Shown: piece by piece, positions 22,706-32,453 of the stretch
Numbering within the stretch: the first letter of the stretch is position 1
How the letters are laid out: every line of letters begins with the position of its first letter
Notes under the pieces: model-generated
Database searches by the model: none
Told to the model about the DNA's origin: nothing
Seen by the model: the letters and a program-made list of their open reading frames with translations, nothing else
NCBI GenBank assembly: GCA_937910665.1
Contig: CALEPR010000194.1
Span: 1-40,956, forward strand
Reading direction: 5' to 3'
Source of the DNA: an uncultured Selenomonadales bacterium
GTDB lineage: Bacteria > Bacillota > Negativicutes > Selenomonadales > Selenomonadaceae
Length of the DNA stretch: 40,956 bases
Position numbers and translations under genes: made by a program

Positions 22706-23842
22706 ATGGCGGGAGGAAAGTTTGACAAAATTATCATCGGTGCCGGAATTTATGGCTTGTATTCCGCTCTTGCATGTGCCGAGCATGGAGAAAATATAAT
22801 TGTCTTGGATTGCGATGCTACTCCTTTTCGCCGAGCTACTTATATAAATCAGGCACGCGTTCATCAAGGTTATCATTATCCCAGATCACTTTCCACCGCA
22901 AAAAAATCTGCAGGCTATTTTGAAAGATTCAATCGCGATTTTGATTTTTGCATCCACAAAGAATTTAAAAAAATTTATGCAACTTCAACTAATTTTTCTT
23001 GGTCAAGCGGCGAACAATTTAAAAATTTTTGTCGTGCGGCAAATATTTACTGCGAAGAAGTGCCGATAGGAAAATATTTTTATTATGGCACTTGCGACGG
23101 AGCATTTTTGACGCATGAATATACTTACGACGCAAAAATTTTGTGCGATTACTTCATGGAAAAACTTTCAGACTTTGCCGACAGAGTGAAAATTTTTTTT
23201 GGCGTAAAAATTCAGTCTGTAGAAAAAAATTCTTCCGATTATCTTCTACGCACAGAGGATGGACAAATTTTTCAAAGTTCCTATATTCTTAATTCGACGT
23301 ACGCCGGGACAAATCAAATTCTCGCCATGCTCAATTATGAACAGTTCAAAATTAAATATGAACTTTGCGAAATTATTATTTGCAACGTGAATGAAAAGTT
23401 GCGCGGGTACGGTTTCACGGTGATGGATGGTCCTTTTTTTTCAATCATGCCTTTCGGAAAAACAAATTTGCACTCATTGACCGCAGTAAGTTTTACTCCG
23501 CACACGACAAGCTATGATTCCGTTCCGATTTTTGACTGCCAAAAAGGTGTGGAAAATTTCTGCTCGCCATTCAGGCTTGGAAATTGCAACGACTGCATGA
23601 ACAAACCGCAAACTGCATTTCCATACATGTCCGCTCTCGCAAGAAAATATCTTTTGCCGGAGTATGAGTTCAGTTACAAGGAGTCACTTTTTTCCATGAA
23701 ACCGATTTTGATGAGTTCCGAAATTGATGATTCTCGCCCGACAGTTATTCGCGTTCATTCTCATAATCCAACTTTTGTCAGTGTACTTTCGGGTAAAGTA
23801 AATACTATTTATGATTTGGATGAGGTACTTTTCAATGATTGA
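22706..23842 (+). CDS. FAD-dependent oxidoreductase (DAO family)
   Basis: The product is 378 aa, ATG 22706 after AGGAGG (22697-22702). The N-terminus has the dinucleotide-binding motif KIIIGAGIYGLYSALACAEH (residues 8-27) with the acidic residue ending the second strand (VLDCD). The HQGYHYPRS stretch near residues 53-61 is typical of DAO-type proteins in surface polysaccharide clusters. It probably oxidises or rearranges a sugar or amine substrate, which I cannot name. First of six overlapping genes; its stop overlaps the next start by eight bases. Confidence 0.8.
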   Translation: MAGGKFDKIIIGAGIYGLYSALACAEHGENIIVLDCDATPFRRATYINQARVHQGYHYPRSLSTAKKSAGYFERFNRDFDFCIHKEFKKIYATSTNFSWSSGEQFKNFCRAANIYCEEVPIGKYFYYGTCDGAFLTHEYTYDAKILCDYFMEKLSDFADRVKIFFGVKIQSVEKNSSDYLLRTEDGQIFQSSYILNSTYAGTNQILAMLNYEQFKIKYELCEIIICNVNEKLRGYGFTVMDGPFFSIMPFGKTNLHSLTAVSFTPHTTSYDSVPIFDCQKGVENFCSPFRLGNCNDCMNKPQTAFPYMSALARKYLLPEYEFSYKESLFSMKPILMSSEIDDSRPTVIRVHSHNPTFVSVLSGKVNTIYDLDEVLFND

Positions 23843-24776
23843 AAAAGAAAAAAATTTTGTTTCTGCCGTGATTTATATCCACAATGACGGAAAAAGAATT
23901 TTAAATTTTTTTGACATGATCCTCCAAACTTTTGAGGAAAATTTTTTGTCGTCAGAAATTATTTGCGTCAATGACGCTTCGACCGACGAAAGTTTAGACA
24001 ACATAAAAAAAGTTAGTCAGTCCGCAACGAGTACAAATATTTCCGTGATAAATATGACACATTATCACGGAGTAGAGCTTGCCATGAATGCCGGAGTGGA
24101 TTTGGCGATTGGAGATTTTGTTTTTGAATTTGATTCGGTGGCTCAAGATTTTTCTGCCGAAACAATTATGCAAGTTTACAGACGTTCCCTGCAAGGTTAT
24201 GACATTGTCAGCGCATCGCCGAGTGGCAACCGTGAAACTTCGTCAAAATTTTTTTATTGGCTGTTTAAAAAATTTAATCCTGAATCACTGAGCTTGGACA
24301 CAGAAAGATTTAGAATTTTGTCGCGTCGTGCCATCAATCGCGTGACCAGCATGAATAAAGTTGTGCCATACAGAAAAGCAGTTTACGCCGCGAGTGGTTT
24401 CAAAACTGATGTCATTGACTACAGTCCGAAAGAAAATATTTCCATCGTCCGCACTTCGGAGGAAAATGATTACAGGGAACGACTTGCTTTGGATTCTTTG
24501 TTGCTGTTCACAGATGTTGGCTACAAGTTGACCATGAATTTGACAAAGATAATGATGTTGTTTACTGCTTTTGTCGGAATTTACGCCATAGTTACTTATT
24601 TGTTCGGAGCACCCGTCGCAGGTTGGACGACGACGATAATTTTTTTGTCGTTTGCCTTTTTCTGTCTGTTTGGAATTTTGACTGTGATTGTAAAATATTT
24701 GCAGTTGGTGATGAATTTGATTTTCAAGCGCAAGCGTTATAATTTTGAAAGCATAGAAAAATTGACAGCGAGGTAA
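23835..24776 (+). CDS. GtrB-like family 2 glycosyltransferase with two C-terminal TM helices
   Basis: The product is 313 aa. ATG 23835 follows GATGAGGT and lies inside the end of the upstream gene; the longer frame from 23811 has no site. The GT2 fold shows as IICVNDASTDESL (about 43-55) and FEFDSVAQDFSAET, the metal-binding region (DxD-type replaced by DSVAQD as in GtrB/bactoprenol transferases). Residues about 235-300 hold two membrane helices (IMMLFTAFVGIYAIVTYLFG and a second after PVAGWTT). Such enzymes charge undecaprenyl phosphate with a sugar for periplasmic transfer. The large membrane protein two genes on could be the transferase. Confidence 0.85.
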   Translation: MIEKEKNFVSAVIYIHNDGKRILNFFDMILQTFEENFLSSEIICVNDASTDESLDNIKKVSQSATSTNISVINMTHYHGVELAMNAGVDLAIGDFVFEFDSVAQDFSAETIMQVYRRSLQGYDIVSASPSGNRETSSKFFYWLFKKFNPESLSLDTERFRILSRRAINRVTSMNKVVPYRKAVYAASGFKTDVIDYSPKENISIVRTSEENDYRERLALDSLLLFTDVGYKLTMNLTKIMMLFTAFVGIYAIVTYLFGAPVAGWTTTIIFLSFAFFCLFGILTVIVKYLQLVMNLIFKRKRYNFESIEKLTAR

Positions 24777-24780
24777 AAAA

Positions 24781-25704
24781 ATGAAATCATTAGTCGGTTA
24801 CACAGGTTTTGTCGGCAGCAACTTAGATGCCGCAACAAATTTTGAAGGCAGATACAATTCAAAAAATTTTTCCGACGCTTTTGGAAGCAAGCCGGAGTTA
24901 TTGATTTATTCCGGTGTACCTGCCGCAAAATATCTTGCCAATTCCGCTCCTGAAAAAGATTTGGAAATTATTCTGCAGGCAGAGGAAAATATTAAAAAAA
25001 TTTCTCCGAAAAGGCTGGTTTTAATTTCCACAATCGACGTTTTCAAAAATCCTGTCGAAGTTGATGAGGACTCGACGATTGACATGGAAAATTTACAGGC
25101 CTACGGAAAAAATCGCCGCTTACTGGAGCTTTGGACGCAAGAAAATTTTTCTGACGCTTTGATTGTTCGCTTGCCGGGACTTTTCGGAAAAAATATCAAA
25201 AAAAATTTTATCTATGATTTCATTCATAAAATTCCCTTCCGATTGACAGAAAAACTTTTCAACGAACTCAGCGCGAAGGAAACGGCTTTAAAAAATTTTT
25301 ATGTTCTGCAGGACAATGGTTTCTATCAGTGCAAAAATTTAGTCGGCGACGAAGAAAAAAATTTGCAGGAAATTTTTGAGCAATTAAATTTTTCCGCGCT
25401 GAATTTTACAGACAGTCGGAGCGTTTACCAATTTTATCCGCTGTCAAGATTGTGGAGCGACATTGAAATTGCTTTGAAGAATGATTTAAAAATTTTGCAC
25501 TTGGCGACCGAACCAATTCAAGTCGGTGAACTTTACAAATATTTGACAGAAAAAATTTTTGTCAATGAACTTCCCAGCCAACCTGCAAATTACGACTTCA
25601 GGACGAAATTTGCAAATTTATTCGGCGGCGAAAAAAATTATCTGCTGAATAAAATTTCTGTGATGAAATCTGTAGCTGACTTTGTAAAAAATTTTGGAGA
25701 TTGA
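24781..25704 (+). CDS. extended SDR, nucleotide-sugar epimerase/reductase-like
   Basis: The product is 307 aa, ATG 24781, four bases after the upstream stop, with an AGCGAGG site. The N-terminus MKSLVGYTGFVGSNL is a Rossmann motif (GxTGFVG). Further marks are LIYSGVPAAKYLAN, LVLISTIDVFKNP (the Ser/Thr region) and a YGKNRRLLE active-site helix, where the usual YxxxK is YxxxR, so the catalytic Lys is replaced. The sugar substrate is not known. It is part of the glycan operon. Confidence 0.75.
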   Translation: MKSLVGYTGFVGSNLDAATNFEGRYNSKNFSDAFGSKPELLIYSGVPAAKYLANSAPEKDLEIILQAEENIKKISPKRLVLISTIDVFKNPVEVDEDSTIDMENLQAYGKNRRLLELWTQENFSDALIVRLPGLFGKNIKKNFIYDFIHKIPFRLTEKLFNELSAKETALKNFYVLQDNGFYQCKNLVGDEEKNLQEIFEQLNFSALNFTDSRSVYQFYPLSRLWSDIEIALKNDLKILHLATEPIQVGELYKYLTEKIFVNELPSQPANYDFRTKFANLFGGEKNYLLNKISVMKSVADFVKNFGD

Positions 25705-25706
25705 AA

Positions 25707-28340
25707 ATGTTGGAATCGATAAGAAAAAATAAATTTCTGCTGTTGACTTTTGTCGTTATGTTTTTTGTTGGCAGAAAAATTTGGTTTATGGATTTTCCAA
25801 TAACCAATTTTGAAAATCTCACCTTAGGAATGGCTACGGCAAAAAATATTGACATATCGAAGTTAATCGGGTGGTATATTTTCTACGCGATACCTCTTTG
25901 CCTTTTGTTTGCTTGGCTGTTTAATAAATCTGAACTTTACTTCAAGGCAAAAAATTTTTTTAGCAAAATAACATTTCACAAAGATGAAACTAAAACATTT
26001 CTTGCGGTTATTGCGTTGGCTTTTATTATTCTTGGCAAACACAATTTATCCGCTTATGTTTATGCAATTTGTCTGGGGTTGATTTTATTTTTCGGACGTG
26101 AAAAAGAAAAAGCTGCCGCAGCTTGGTTGGCGACGATTTATATTTTTATCGCCCCCATCTCCTATGTTGCACAATTTTTTGGACACGTTGACAATTTAGT
26201 TTTAACTTTTGTAGTTGTCGCGGCAATTTTTTTCTCCGCACAGAAAAATATTTCGCTGTGGTTTGCAAGATTGTATCCATTTCTGATTGCAAGTATTGCC
26301 GAACTTATTTTGCTGAACTTGTTGGAAATTTTAGCGGTGCGAGGTCATGCGCTCGGCGATACAATTTTAATTTTGCCTTACGTTTGTGCGGTGATAAGTT
26401 TATTTTTTTTCAAGCCGCCTGAAGAAAAAGATTATTGCAAAAAAATTTTGCGCGGCAGTTTAATTTTGATAATTTTCTCCTATAGCCTCAATGTTGCCGG
26501 ACTGAATTATATTTTCAATTTGAATTTTTTTGAAGGTGCCAATAGCGGATTAAGTATTTCGGAATTTATTCGCGGACAAGGTTTGCCGGTGATTGATAAT
26601 TTTGATGCACACATGTTGAGTGCTACTTTGCCCGGAATAATTTATTTTTTGCTCACCGGCGATAGTACAGGCGCAGTAGTTTTCACTCCATACAATCACT
26701 TTATATGGAACGCTCTTGCTATACCGGGATTTTTTTGGTTGTTGAGAAAATTTTTTTCTGAATGTCAGTCATTTATTATTTTGACGATCTTTCCTTTCGG
26801 ACAAATTTTTTCCTATCATTTTGGAATTGTTACTTTGCTTGCGTTTTGGTTCTGGAAAAATAATCCATCATTCTTGAAAAGTTTAGCTGTGCAAGTCTTG
26901 ATTTCTATTATTTGTCTGTTAAGAATCGACTTGGGAGTTCAGTGGGGTTTTGCATTGTTTTTGTCTCCAATTTTAGTTTGTTTGTTTCGCAGGGACTACA
27001 AAAATTTGAGGCAATATATTTTTGCGGCAGTTTTGTATGTTTCACTATTTTTTTGCGTTGTATTTTTTGTATTGGACTTTAAATTTGCGGAAGAATTTTT
27101 GACGGCATTCAATTCAAATCAACATTGGGCTTACGGGGCATTGGGAAAATTTTTGAGAGTTTTTTTATTCTACCTCGTGACTCCCATAGTAATATCAATT
27201 TTAATTTTTCCAACATTTCAGCGGCTGTTTGAAAGGCGAGAAATGGAATTCGATTGGATATTTTTATTTCTGTATGCGGTTTTCTTTTTTGGATTGAATA
27301 GAATATTGGTTCGCTACACTTTAATTCATGTGACTATTTTTAATATTCGCGCTTTTATGCCGGAATTTTTTCTTCTCGCGCTCTTGATTGTCAGTCTTTG
27401 CAAGCGTCACAAGGCTACGGTTTTTGTCTTGGTGTTTTCTTTCTTCGTTTTAGCTTGCACTCACGTGAATATAACTTCTACTATTTCTTCAGTGAATAAC
27501 ATACCAAAAATCGTCCGTTCAGTTCATACCAATCAAGACAAAATTTTTAAAAATTTTACAAAAGAAGATGCCGCGCAAATGGCTGAAAGTAAAAAATTTT
27601 TTGATGCAAATCTCCGAGGCGACGAAACTTATTTCGATTTCACAAATCAGACTCTATTTTATGTCTTCAACGAAAGAAAAAATCCTCTTTATATAAATCA
27701 ACACCCGGGAATGATTAACGGCGTTAAGGGGCAAATACAAGCATTAGAACAGCTAAAAAAATCCAAGATTAAATTTGTGGTCATGCCTTACCTTCAACGC
27801 AAAGCCCAATTATATGATGCGTACACTCAAATTGATGGTATTTTGAATTGCGACAGATATTATCTCCTGACAGAATGGATCGCAAAAAATTATCAGCCTT
27901 ACCGGAAAGTTGGAAATTTTTTTGTCTGGGTTGAAAAAAATTCTGCGCCTTCCAAAAATTTAAATTACACTTATGAGCCGGAGAAAAATCATATTCATGA
28001 ATTGGGATATATTCCATTCCTCTGGGGAAAAAATTCTGCTCAGGCGAGGAAGATAGAAATTTCGCAGAAAAATAATGATTCTTGGAGTTTGGAAAATGTT
28101 TCAGGCAAAATAGGTTTCATTACTTTAAAAATTTCTGCTGCTTACAATTCAGATGCAAAAATTCTGATCAAAGGCAAAGGCATCAATGACATTGTTTACA
28201 AATTTAATATCAAGGAAGGAACTCATAATTACAGATTGAGAGCAAGTAGCGATATTTTGTGGCACTCAAATTTAGTTCGAACTTTGAAAACTCAAGATGT
28301 CGCTGTCGAAGAAATTTATTTTGAAGAGGTGGAAGAATGA
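25707..28340 (+). CDS. large polytopic membrane protein with extracytoplasmic C-terminal domain
   Basis: The product is 877 aa. ATG 25707 follows GGAGA (25696-25700); the upstream TTG 25701 overlaps the previous stop. Residues 1 to about 605 contain many hydrophobic segments, the pattern of GT-C membrane glycosyltransferases or polymerases; acidic loops occur after the first helices and around FDAHMLSATLPG. Residues about 610-877 are soluble, starting after NITSTISSVNN, and end in a beta-rich part (GFITLKISAAYNSDAKILIK). I do not recognise a named family. With the GtrB-like and DPM1-like genes it could be the transferase that uses lipid-linked sugars. It overlaps the next gene by four bases (ATGA). 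Confidence 0.6.
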   Translation: MLESIRKNKFLLLTFVVMFFVGRKIWFMDFPITNFENLTLGMATAKNIDISKLIGWYIFYAIPLCLLFAWLFNKSELYFKAKNFFSKITFHKDETKTFLAVIALAFIILGKHNLSAYVYAICLGLILFFGREKEKAAAAWLATIYIFIAPISYVAQFFGHVDNLVLTFVVVAAIFFSAQKNISLWFARLYPFLIASIAELILLNLLEILAVRGHALGDTILILPYVCAVISLFFFKPPEEKDYCKKILRGSLILIIFSYSLNVAGLNYIFNLNFFEGANSGLSISEFIRGQGLPVIDNFDAHMLSATLPGIIYFLLTGDSTGAVVFTPYNHFIWNALAIPGFFWLLRKFFSECQSFIILTIFPFGQIFSYHFGIVTLLAFWFWKNNPSFLKSLAVQVLISIICLLRIDLGVQWGFALFLSPILVCLFRRDYKNLRQYIFAAVLYVSLFFCVVFFVLDFKFAEEFLTAFNSNQHWAYGALGKFLRVFLFYLVTPIVISILIFPTFQRLFERREMEFDWIFLFLYAVFFFGLNRILVRYTLIHVTIFNIRAFMPEFFLLALLIVSLCKRHKATVFVLVFSFFVLACTHVNITSTISSVNNIPKIVRSVHTNQDKIFKNFTKEDAAQMAESKKFFDANLRGDETYFDFTNQTLFYVFNERKNPLYINQHPGMINGVKGQIQALEQLKKSKIKFVVMPYLQRKAQLYDAYTQIDGILNCDRYYLLTEWIAKNYQPYRKVGNFFVWVEKNSAPSKNLNYTYEPEKNHIHELGYIPFLWGKNSAQARKIEISQKNNDSWSLENVSGKIGFITLKISAAYNSDAKILIKGKGINDIVYKFNIKEGTHNYRLRASSDILWHSNLVRTLKTQDVAVEEIYFEEVEE

Positions 28341-29116
28341 AACTTTCAATTTCAAATATTGCTTGGACTGCTGATAAAGATTTGCAAGTCTATGAACTTA
28401 TGAAAGAAAAAAATTTTATCGGTTTGGAAATTGCGCCGACAAAAATTTTTCCGAAAGCTCCTTATTCGCAACTTGAAAATGCGGCAAGTTGGAAAAATAA
28501 TTTGCCTTTTGAAATTTCTTCCATGCAATCTATCTGGTACGGCAGGACAGAAAAAATTTTTGGCAGTTCGGAGGAACGCAAAATTTTATTGAACTACACA
28601 AAGGAAGCTATCGACTTCGCCGAAATTTTGGATTGCAAAAATTTAGTCTTCGGCTGTCCGAAAAATCGCAACTTGCCTGAAGGTACAGATAAAAATATCG
28701 GAGTAAAATTTTTTCAAAATATTGCCGAATATGCGCTCAAACACAAAACGGTTATCGGAATGGAAGCTAATCCGACAATTTACAACACAAATTACATAAA
28801 TGAAACTTCTGCCGCACTCGATTTAATTTCAGAAGTAAATTCCGATGGTTTTAAATTGAACTTGGACATTGGAACCATGATTCAAAATTCCGAGTCTGCA
28901 GAAATTTTGCGCGGCAAAGTCAACTTAATAAATCATGTTCATGTCAGCGAACCATTTTTGAAACCAATTCAGAAAAGAAAAGTTCACGGTGAACTTGCAG
29001 AAATTTTAAAATCTGAAGGATATAAAAATTTTATTTCAATCGAAATGGCAACGGTCGAAGATTTAAATATTTTGGAAAAAGCAATGGACTATGTGAAAGG
29101 AGTCTTCGGCGATTGA
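28337..29116 (+). CDS. sugar phosphate isomerase/epimerase (xylose-isomerase-like TIM barrel)
   Basis: The product is 259 aa, ATG 28337 in an ATGA overlap, with GAGGTGG upstream. Marks of the AP endonuclease 2/xylose-isomerase-like fold are KNFIGLEIAPTKIFPK, VIGMEANP (metal Glu), LNLDIGTM (Asp), INHVHVSEP (His) and ISIEMATVED (Glu), spaced as in these metal enzymes. It probably interconverts a keto and aldo or epimeric sugar for the glycan. The substrate cannot be read. The next gene begins in a four-base overlap. Confidence 0.8.
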   Translation: MKLSISNIAWTADKDLQVYELMKEKNFIGLEIAPTKIFPKAPYSQLENAASWKNNLPFEISSMQSIWYGRTEKIFGSSEERKILLNYTKEAIDFAEILDCKNLVFGCPKNRNLPEGTDKNIGVKFFQNIAEYALKHKTVIGMEANPTIYNTNYINETSAALDLISEVNSDGFKLNLDIGTMIQNSESAEILRGKVNLINHVHVSEPFLKPIQKRKVHGELAEILKSEGYKNFISIEMATVEDLNILEKAMDYVKGVFGD

Positions 29117-29907
29117 AAATTTTTGAAAAAAAAGTTGGCGTTCCAAATTTCACTGCCACAGAATTTTCCGACAAGCAGAAAAATTATGTTTTGCTGATTC
29201 CGATAATCAATGAAGGCGAACGAATTATCAAAGAACTTCAGCGCGGACAAGCGGCAAATATCTCAAATTATGTTGACATTGTAATTTGTGACGGCGGCTC
29301 GACTGACGGCTGCACGGAAGAAAAAAAATTACAGCAACTGAACGTGAATACTTTGCTTGTCAAAGATGATGCAGGAAAACAAGGAGCGCAACTCAGAATG
29401 GGAATTTTTTGGAGTTTGCAGCGCGGTTATAAAGGTATTTTGACAATCGACGGCAACGACAAGGACAGCATTGAAGATGTTCCGAAATTTATTGAAAAAT
29501 TGCAAAGCGGTTTCGATTTAGTTCAAGGCAGTAGATTCATTGAAGGCGGCAGAGCGATAAATACTCCGATGATCAGATATTTTGCTGTGCGACTTATTCA
29601 CGCTCCGATAATTTCCTTGACGGCGCGGCATTGGTTCACCGACACAACGAACGCTTATCGAGCTTACTCTTCAAAATATTTGCTTGATGACAGAGTAAAA
29701 CCTTTGCGCGATATTTTTTCCGGCTACGAACTTTTGGCATATCTTTCGGTTCGCGCAACTCAACTGGGCTATAAAGCAGTGGAAATTCCTGTCACCCGCC
29801 GTTACCCTCCGAATGGAACAGTGCCGACAAAAATTTCTTTCTTTCAAGGAAACTTTTCATTGATGAAAGTTCTGATAAAAAATTTGTTTGGACTTTATAA
29901 GCCGTAA
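29113..29907 (+). CDS. GT2 glycosyltransferase, dolichol-phosphate mannosyltransferase-like
   Basis: The product is 264 aa, start TTG 29113 in a TTGA overlap with the previous stop and AAAGGAG (29096-29102) ten bases upstream. GT2 marks: YVLLIPIINEGERI, DIVICDGGSTDG (about 55-66), GILTIDGNDKDSIEDVP (the D-x-D equivalent) and GSRFIEGG. No C-terminal membrane helices are clear, unlike the other GT2 at 23835. Last gene of the operon; a 9-bp terminator stem follows at 29947. Confidence 0.85.
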   Translation: MKIFEKKVGVPNFTATEFSDKQKNYVLLIPIINEGERIIKELQRGQAANISNYVDIVICDGGSTDGCTEEKKLQQLNVNTLLVKDDAGKQGAQLRMGIFWSLQRGYKGILTIDGNDKDSIEDVPKFIEKLQSGFDLVQGSRFIEGGRAINTPMIRYFAVRLIHAPIISLTARHWFTDTTNAYRAYSSKYLLDDRVKPLRDIFSGYELLAYLSVRATQLGYKAVEIPVTRRYPPNGTVPTKISFFQGNFSLMKVLIKNLFGLYKP

Positions 29908-29946
29908 GAAAAAAATTTTTTCTCCTCGACAATAAAGAAAATTAGT

Positions 29947-29980
29947 TCTTCGACAGAAAATTTTGTCGGAGATTTTTTTT
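29947..29980 (+). terminator. terminator of the glycan operon
   Basis: TCTTCGACA (29947-29955) pairs fully with TGTCGGAGA (29964-29972), one G-U, over an 8-base A/T loop, followed by eight T (29973-29980). Confidence 0.85.
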
Positions 29981-30054
29981 ACTGAAAACTTTGCAAAAAA
30001 TTTTTCGAGAGATTTAGAAAAAATTTTTTGAAAAAAGTTTGCAGTTCATGGAAA

Positions 30055-30618
30055 TTATTTTACAAAATTTTTCAAAATAATTTTTCCGTGCGGAGTCAAA
30101 ATACTTTCAGGGTGAAACTGAACGCCGAAGACAGGAAAATTTTTGTGCTGAACTGCCATAATTTCATTGTCGGAAGTTTTTGCGGTGACTTCAATAAATT
30201 CCGGCAAAGTTTTTTCGTCGGCGGCGAGAGAGTGATAACGCCCGACCAAAAAATTTTTCGGACAGTCTTGAAAGATTTTTGAATTGTTGTCGCAGAAAAT
30301 TTCAGACTGCTTGCCATGCATAAGTTTTTTTGCGTAAGTAATTTTCGCTCCGAACGCCTGACAAATTGCTTGATGACCAAGACACACGCCGAGAATTGGA
30401 ATCTTGTCGAAAAAAATTTTCACGACTTCCAAAATATTTCCCGCGTTTTCAGGTCGACCGGGACCGGGCGACAAAATTATTTTCTCCGGCGAAAGTTTTT
30501 CAATTTCCACGACAGAAATTTTGTCGTTGCGAACAACTTTTATATCGGAATTTATTTCGCCAATCATCTGATACAGATTGTAAGCAAAACTGTCATAATT
30601 ATCAATCAACAGAATCAT
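30055..30618 (-). CDS. trpG: anthranilate synthase glutamine amidotransferase subunit
   Basis: The product is 187 aa. ATG 30618 follows GGAGG; the longer frame to 30663 overlaps trpE and has no site. It is a class I glutamine amidotransferase: LLIDNYDSFAYNLYQ at the start, ILSPGPGRPENAG, the nucleophile in GVCLGHQAICQAFG (Cys about residue 79) and FGVQFHPES with the catalytic His and Glu. It supplies ammonia to TrpE for anthranilate (or may also serve 4-amino-4-deoxychorismate synthase). It is 28 bases after trpE, so co-transcribed. No trpD, trpC, trpF, trpB or trpA gene follows in this window. Confidence 0.92.
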   Translation of the reverse strand: MILLIDNYDSFAYNLYQMIGEINSDIKVVRNDKISVVEIEKLSPEKIILSPGPGRPENAGNILEVVKIFFDKIPILGVCLGHQAICQAFGAKITYAKKLMHGKQSEIFCDNNSKIFQDCPKNFLVGRYHSLAADEKTLPEFIEVTAKTSDNEIMAVQHKNFPVFGVQFHPESILTPHGKIILKNFVK

Positions 30619-30646
30619 AAAAAATTTCCTCCAAAAATTTTCAAAC

Positions 30647-32113
30647 TCAAAAGTCAGTTTCAACAGAAATTTTCAGCGCAGTCAACGACGCTTTCGCTTT
30701 ATTCAAACATTCTTCAAATTCTTTTTCAGGCACAGAGTCGTAAACAATTCCCGCGCCGCTACGCACAAAAATTTTTCCATTCTTCTTGTAGATAATCCGA
30801 ATTGCAATCGCCGTGTCCATATTTCCGGTGAAGTCGATGTAACCGAGTGCGCCGCCGTAAATGCCGCGCTTATTTTTTTCCAATTCGCCAATGAGTTGGC
30901 AAGCGCGAATTTTCGGAGCACCCGACAAAGTTCCCGCAGGCAAAACAGCTTCAATCGCGTCGAGTGCGTCAAAATTTTTTTCAATCTCGCCGCGCACGAC
31001 CGAGCCAATGTGCATGACGTGAGAAAATCTTTCAATGCTGTGAAGTTTTTCAACTTGAACCGAGCCGAACTTGGAAATTTTTCCTAAATCATTTCTGCCT
31101 AAATCAACAAGCATATTGTGTTCAGCAAGTTCTTTTTCGTCGCTCAACAATTCTTTTTCAAGCTGTAAATCTTCTGCAGGATTTTTTCCGCGCGGTCTTG
31201 TTCCCGCCAGCGGAAATGTGTGCAAAATTCCATCCTCAAGTTTGACTAAAGTTTCGGGACTTGCTCCGGCAACTTCCATATCAGTTCCCGAAAAATAAAA
31301 CATATATGGCGAAGGATTTATCGTCCGCAAAATTCTGTAAGTGTTCAGCAAACTTCCTTCAAACTTCGCCGAAAGTCGATTTGACAAAACAATTTGAAAA
31401 ATATCTCCTTCGCGAATAAAATTTTTTGCGCGGTCAACCATTTCGCAATAATTTTTTTTGTCGAACAGCGGAGTAATTTCGCCTGAAAGTTTTCCCTGCG
31501 GTTCAGAAAATTTTTCGCCATGCTGAATCAAGTCAGCAATTTTTTTCAATTCCTCGACTGCGCGAAAATAATTTTTTTCTGCGTCGTCAAGTTGCACATT
31601 CACAATCAAAATAATTTTCTGCCGAAAGTTGTCGAAGGCAATAACTTTGTCGAAAAGCATCAAGTCAACGTCCTGAAAATTTTCTTCGTCGTCCAGAATT
31701 TTTTTCAGCGTCGGTTCAGAATAATTTATGTAGTCGTAGGCGAAATAACCGACAAGTCCGCCTGTGAAAGTCGGCAAATTTTCAAAGCGCGGCGATTTAT
31801 AATCAGCCAAAACTTTTCTGATTTCTGCGGAAGGATTTTCTGTAAAAAAATTTTTGTCGCCAATTTGCATTTCGCCATTTGTGCAAGTGATACAAAGTTT
31901 CGGATCGAAGCCGAGAAAAGTATAACGCCCCCAACTTTCCTTTTCGGCGACAGATTCCAAGATATAACAGTGCGCCGAAACATTTTTTAAAATCCTCAGC
32001 ACTTCGATGGGCGTTGCGATGTCTGCCAAAAGTTCACAGCTCAGCGGAACGGTTTTAAAATTTTTTTCGACAGAAATTTTTTTAACTTCCTCCAAAGTCA
32101 AATTAACTTTCAT
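30647..32113 (-). CDS. trpE: anthranilate synthase component I
   Basis: The product is 488 aa, ATG 32113 after AAAGGAG; the longer frame to 32167 runs into the terminator. TrpE makes anthranilate from chorismate and ammonia, the first step to tryptophan. Seen: YILESVAEKESWGRYTFLGF (tryptophan feedback site, LES...GRYSF pattern), GDIFQIVLSNRL, INPSPYMFYF, GASPETLVKL, PLAGTRPRGK, DLGRNDLGK, and LPAGTLSGAPKIRACQ with YGGALGYID near the end. The T-box with a tryptophan specifier in front separates it from PabB-type homologues. Regulated by T-box at 32142-32447. Confidence 0.95.
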   Translation of the reverse strand: MKVNLTLEEVKKISVEKNFKTVPLSCELLADIATPIEVLRILKNVSAHCYILESVAEKESWGRYTFLGFDPKLCITCTNGEMQIGDKNFFTENPSAEIRKVLADYKSPRFENLPTFTGGLVGYFAYDYINYSEPTLKKILDDEENFQDVDLMLFDKVIAFDNFRQKIILIVNVQLDDAEKNYFRAVEELKKIADLIQHGEKFSEPQGKLSGEITPLFDKKNYCEMVDRAKNFIREGDIFQIVLSNRLSAKFEGSLLNTYRILRTINPSPYMFYFSGTDMEVAGASPETLVKLEDGILHTFPLAGTRPRGKNPAEDLQLEKELLSDEKELAEHNMLVDLGRNDLGKISKFGSVQVEKLHSIERFSHVMHIGSVVRGEIEKNFDALDAIEAVLPAGTLSGAPKIRACQLIGELEKNKRGIYGGALGYIDFTGNMDTAIAIRIIYKKNGKIFVRSGAGIVYDSVPEKEFEECLNKAKASLTALKISVETDF

Positions 32114-32141
32114 AAAATTTTCTCCTTTCGATTTATGCACT

Positions 32142-32447
32142 AAAAAATCCCCGACAGAATAAAACAACTGTCAGGGACGAACTTTTTAAATTTATATCTT
32201 CAAAAAAAATTCGCGGTGCCACCCTGTTTCACGATTTGACTCGTGCGCTCTGCGGAGTACCTTCATACTCCCGACAACTTACGTATGCCTCACGTCGCAG
32301 AATACTAAATTCGGAAAGAATTTTTCCTCGCGCCCTCCGCGGTCCATTTGACAAATTGTTTCTGATTCGACTCTCAGCCACGCGAACTCTCTGTGCAGTC
32401 ATCTTTGCCGTTATCTCCGCATCATCGGTTTAAATATGAAATTATTT
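32142..32447 (-). promoter_or_regulatory. tRNA-Trp-responsive T-box riboswitch of trpEG
   Basis: On the minus strand this leader has the T-box consensus AGGGTGGCACCGCG (32225 down to 32212), an AGAGAG...GGCTGAGAG Stem I region near 32390-32370, and a UGG specifier candidate (32346-32344) followed by A. It ends in a perfect 10-bp terminator stem TCCCTGACAG/CTGTCGGGGA (about 32177-32148) with a T-run to 32142. Uncharged tRNA-Trp would stabilise the antiterminator and let trpE and trpG be transcribed. Specifier position is inferred from the motif order. Confidence 0.92.
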
Positions 32448-32453
32448 TTCCAC

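Noticed and set aside
32236..32433. 65-codon frame on the plus strand
   Set aside because: It lies wholly in the T-box leader of trpE and has no ribosome site.
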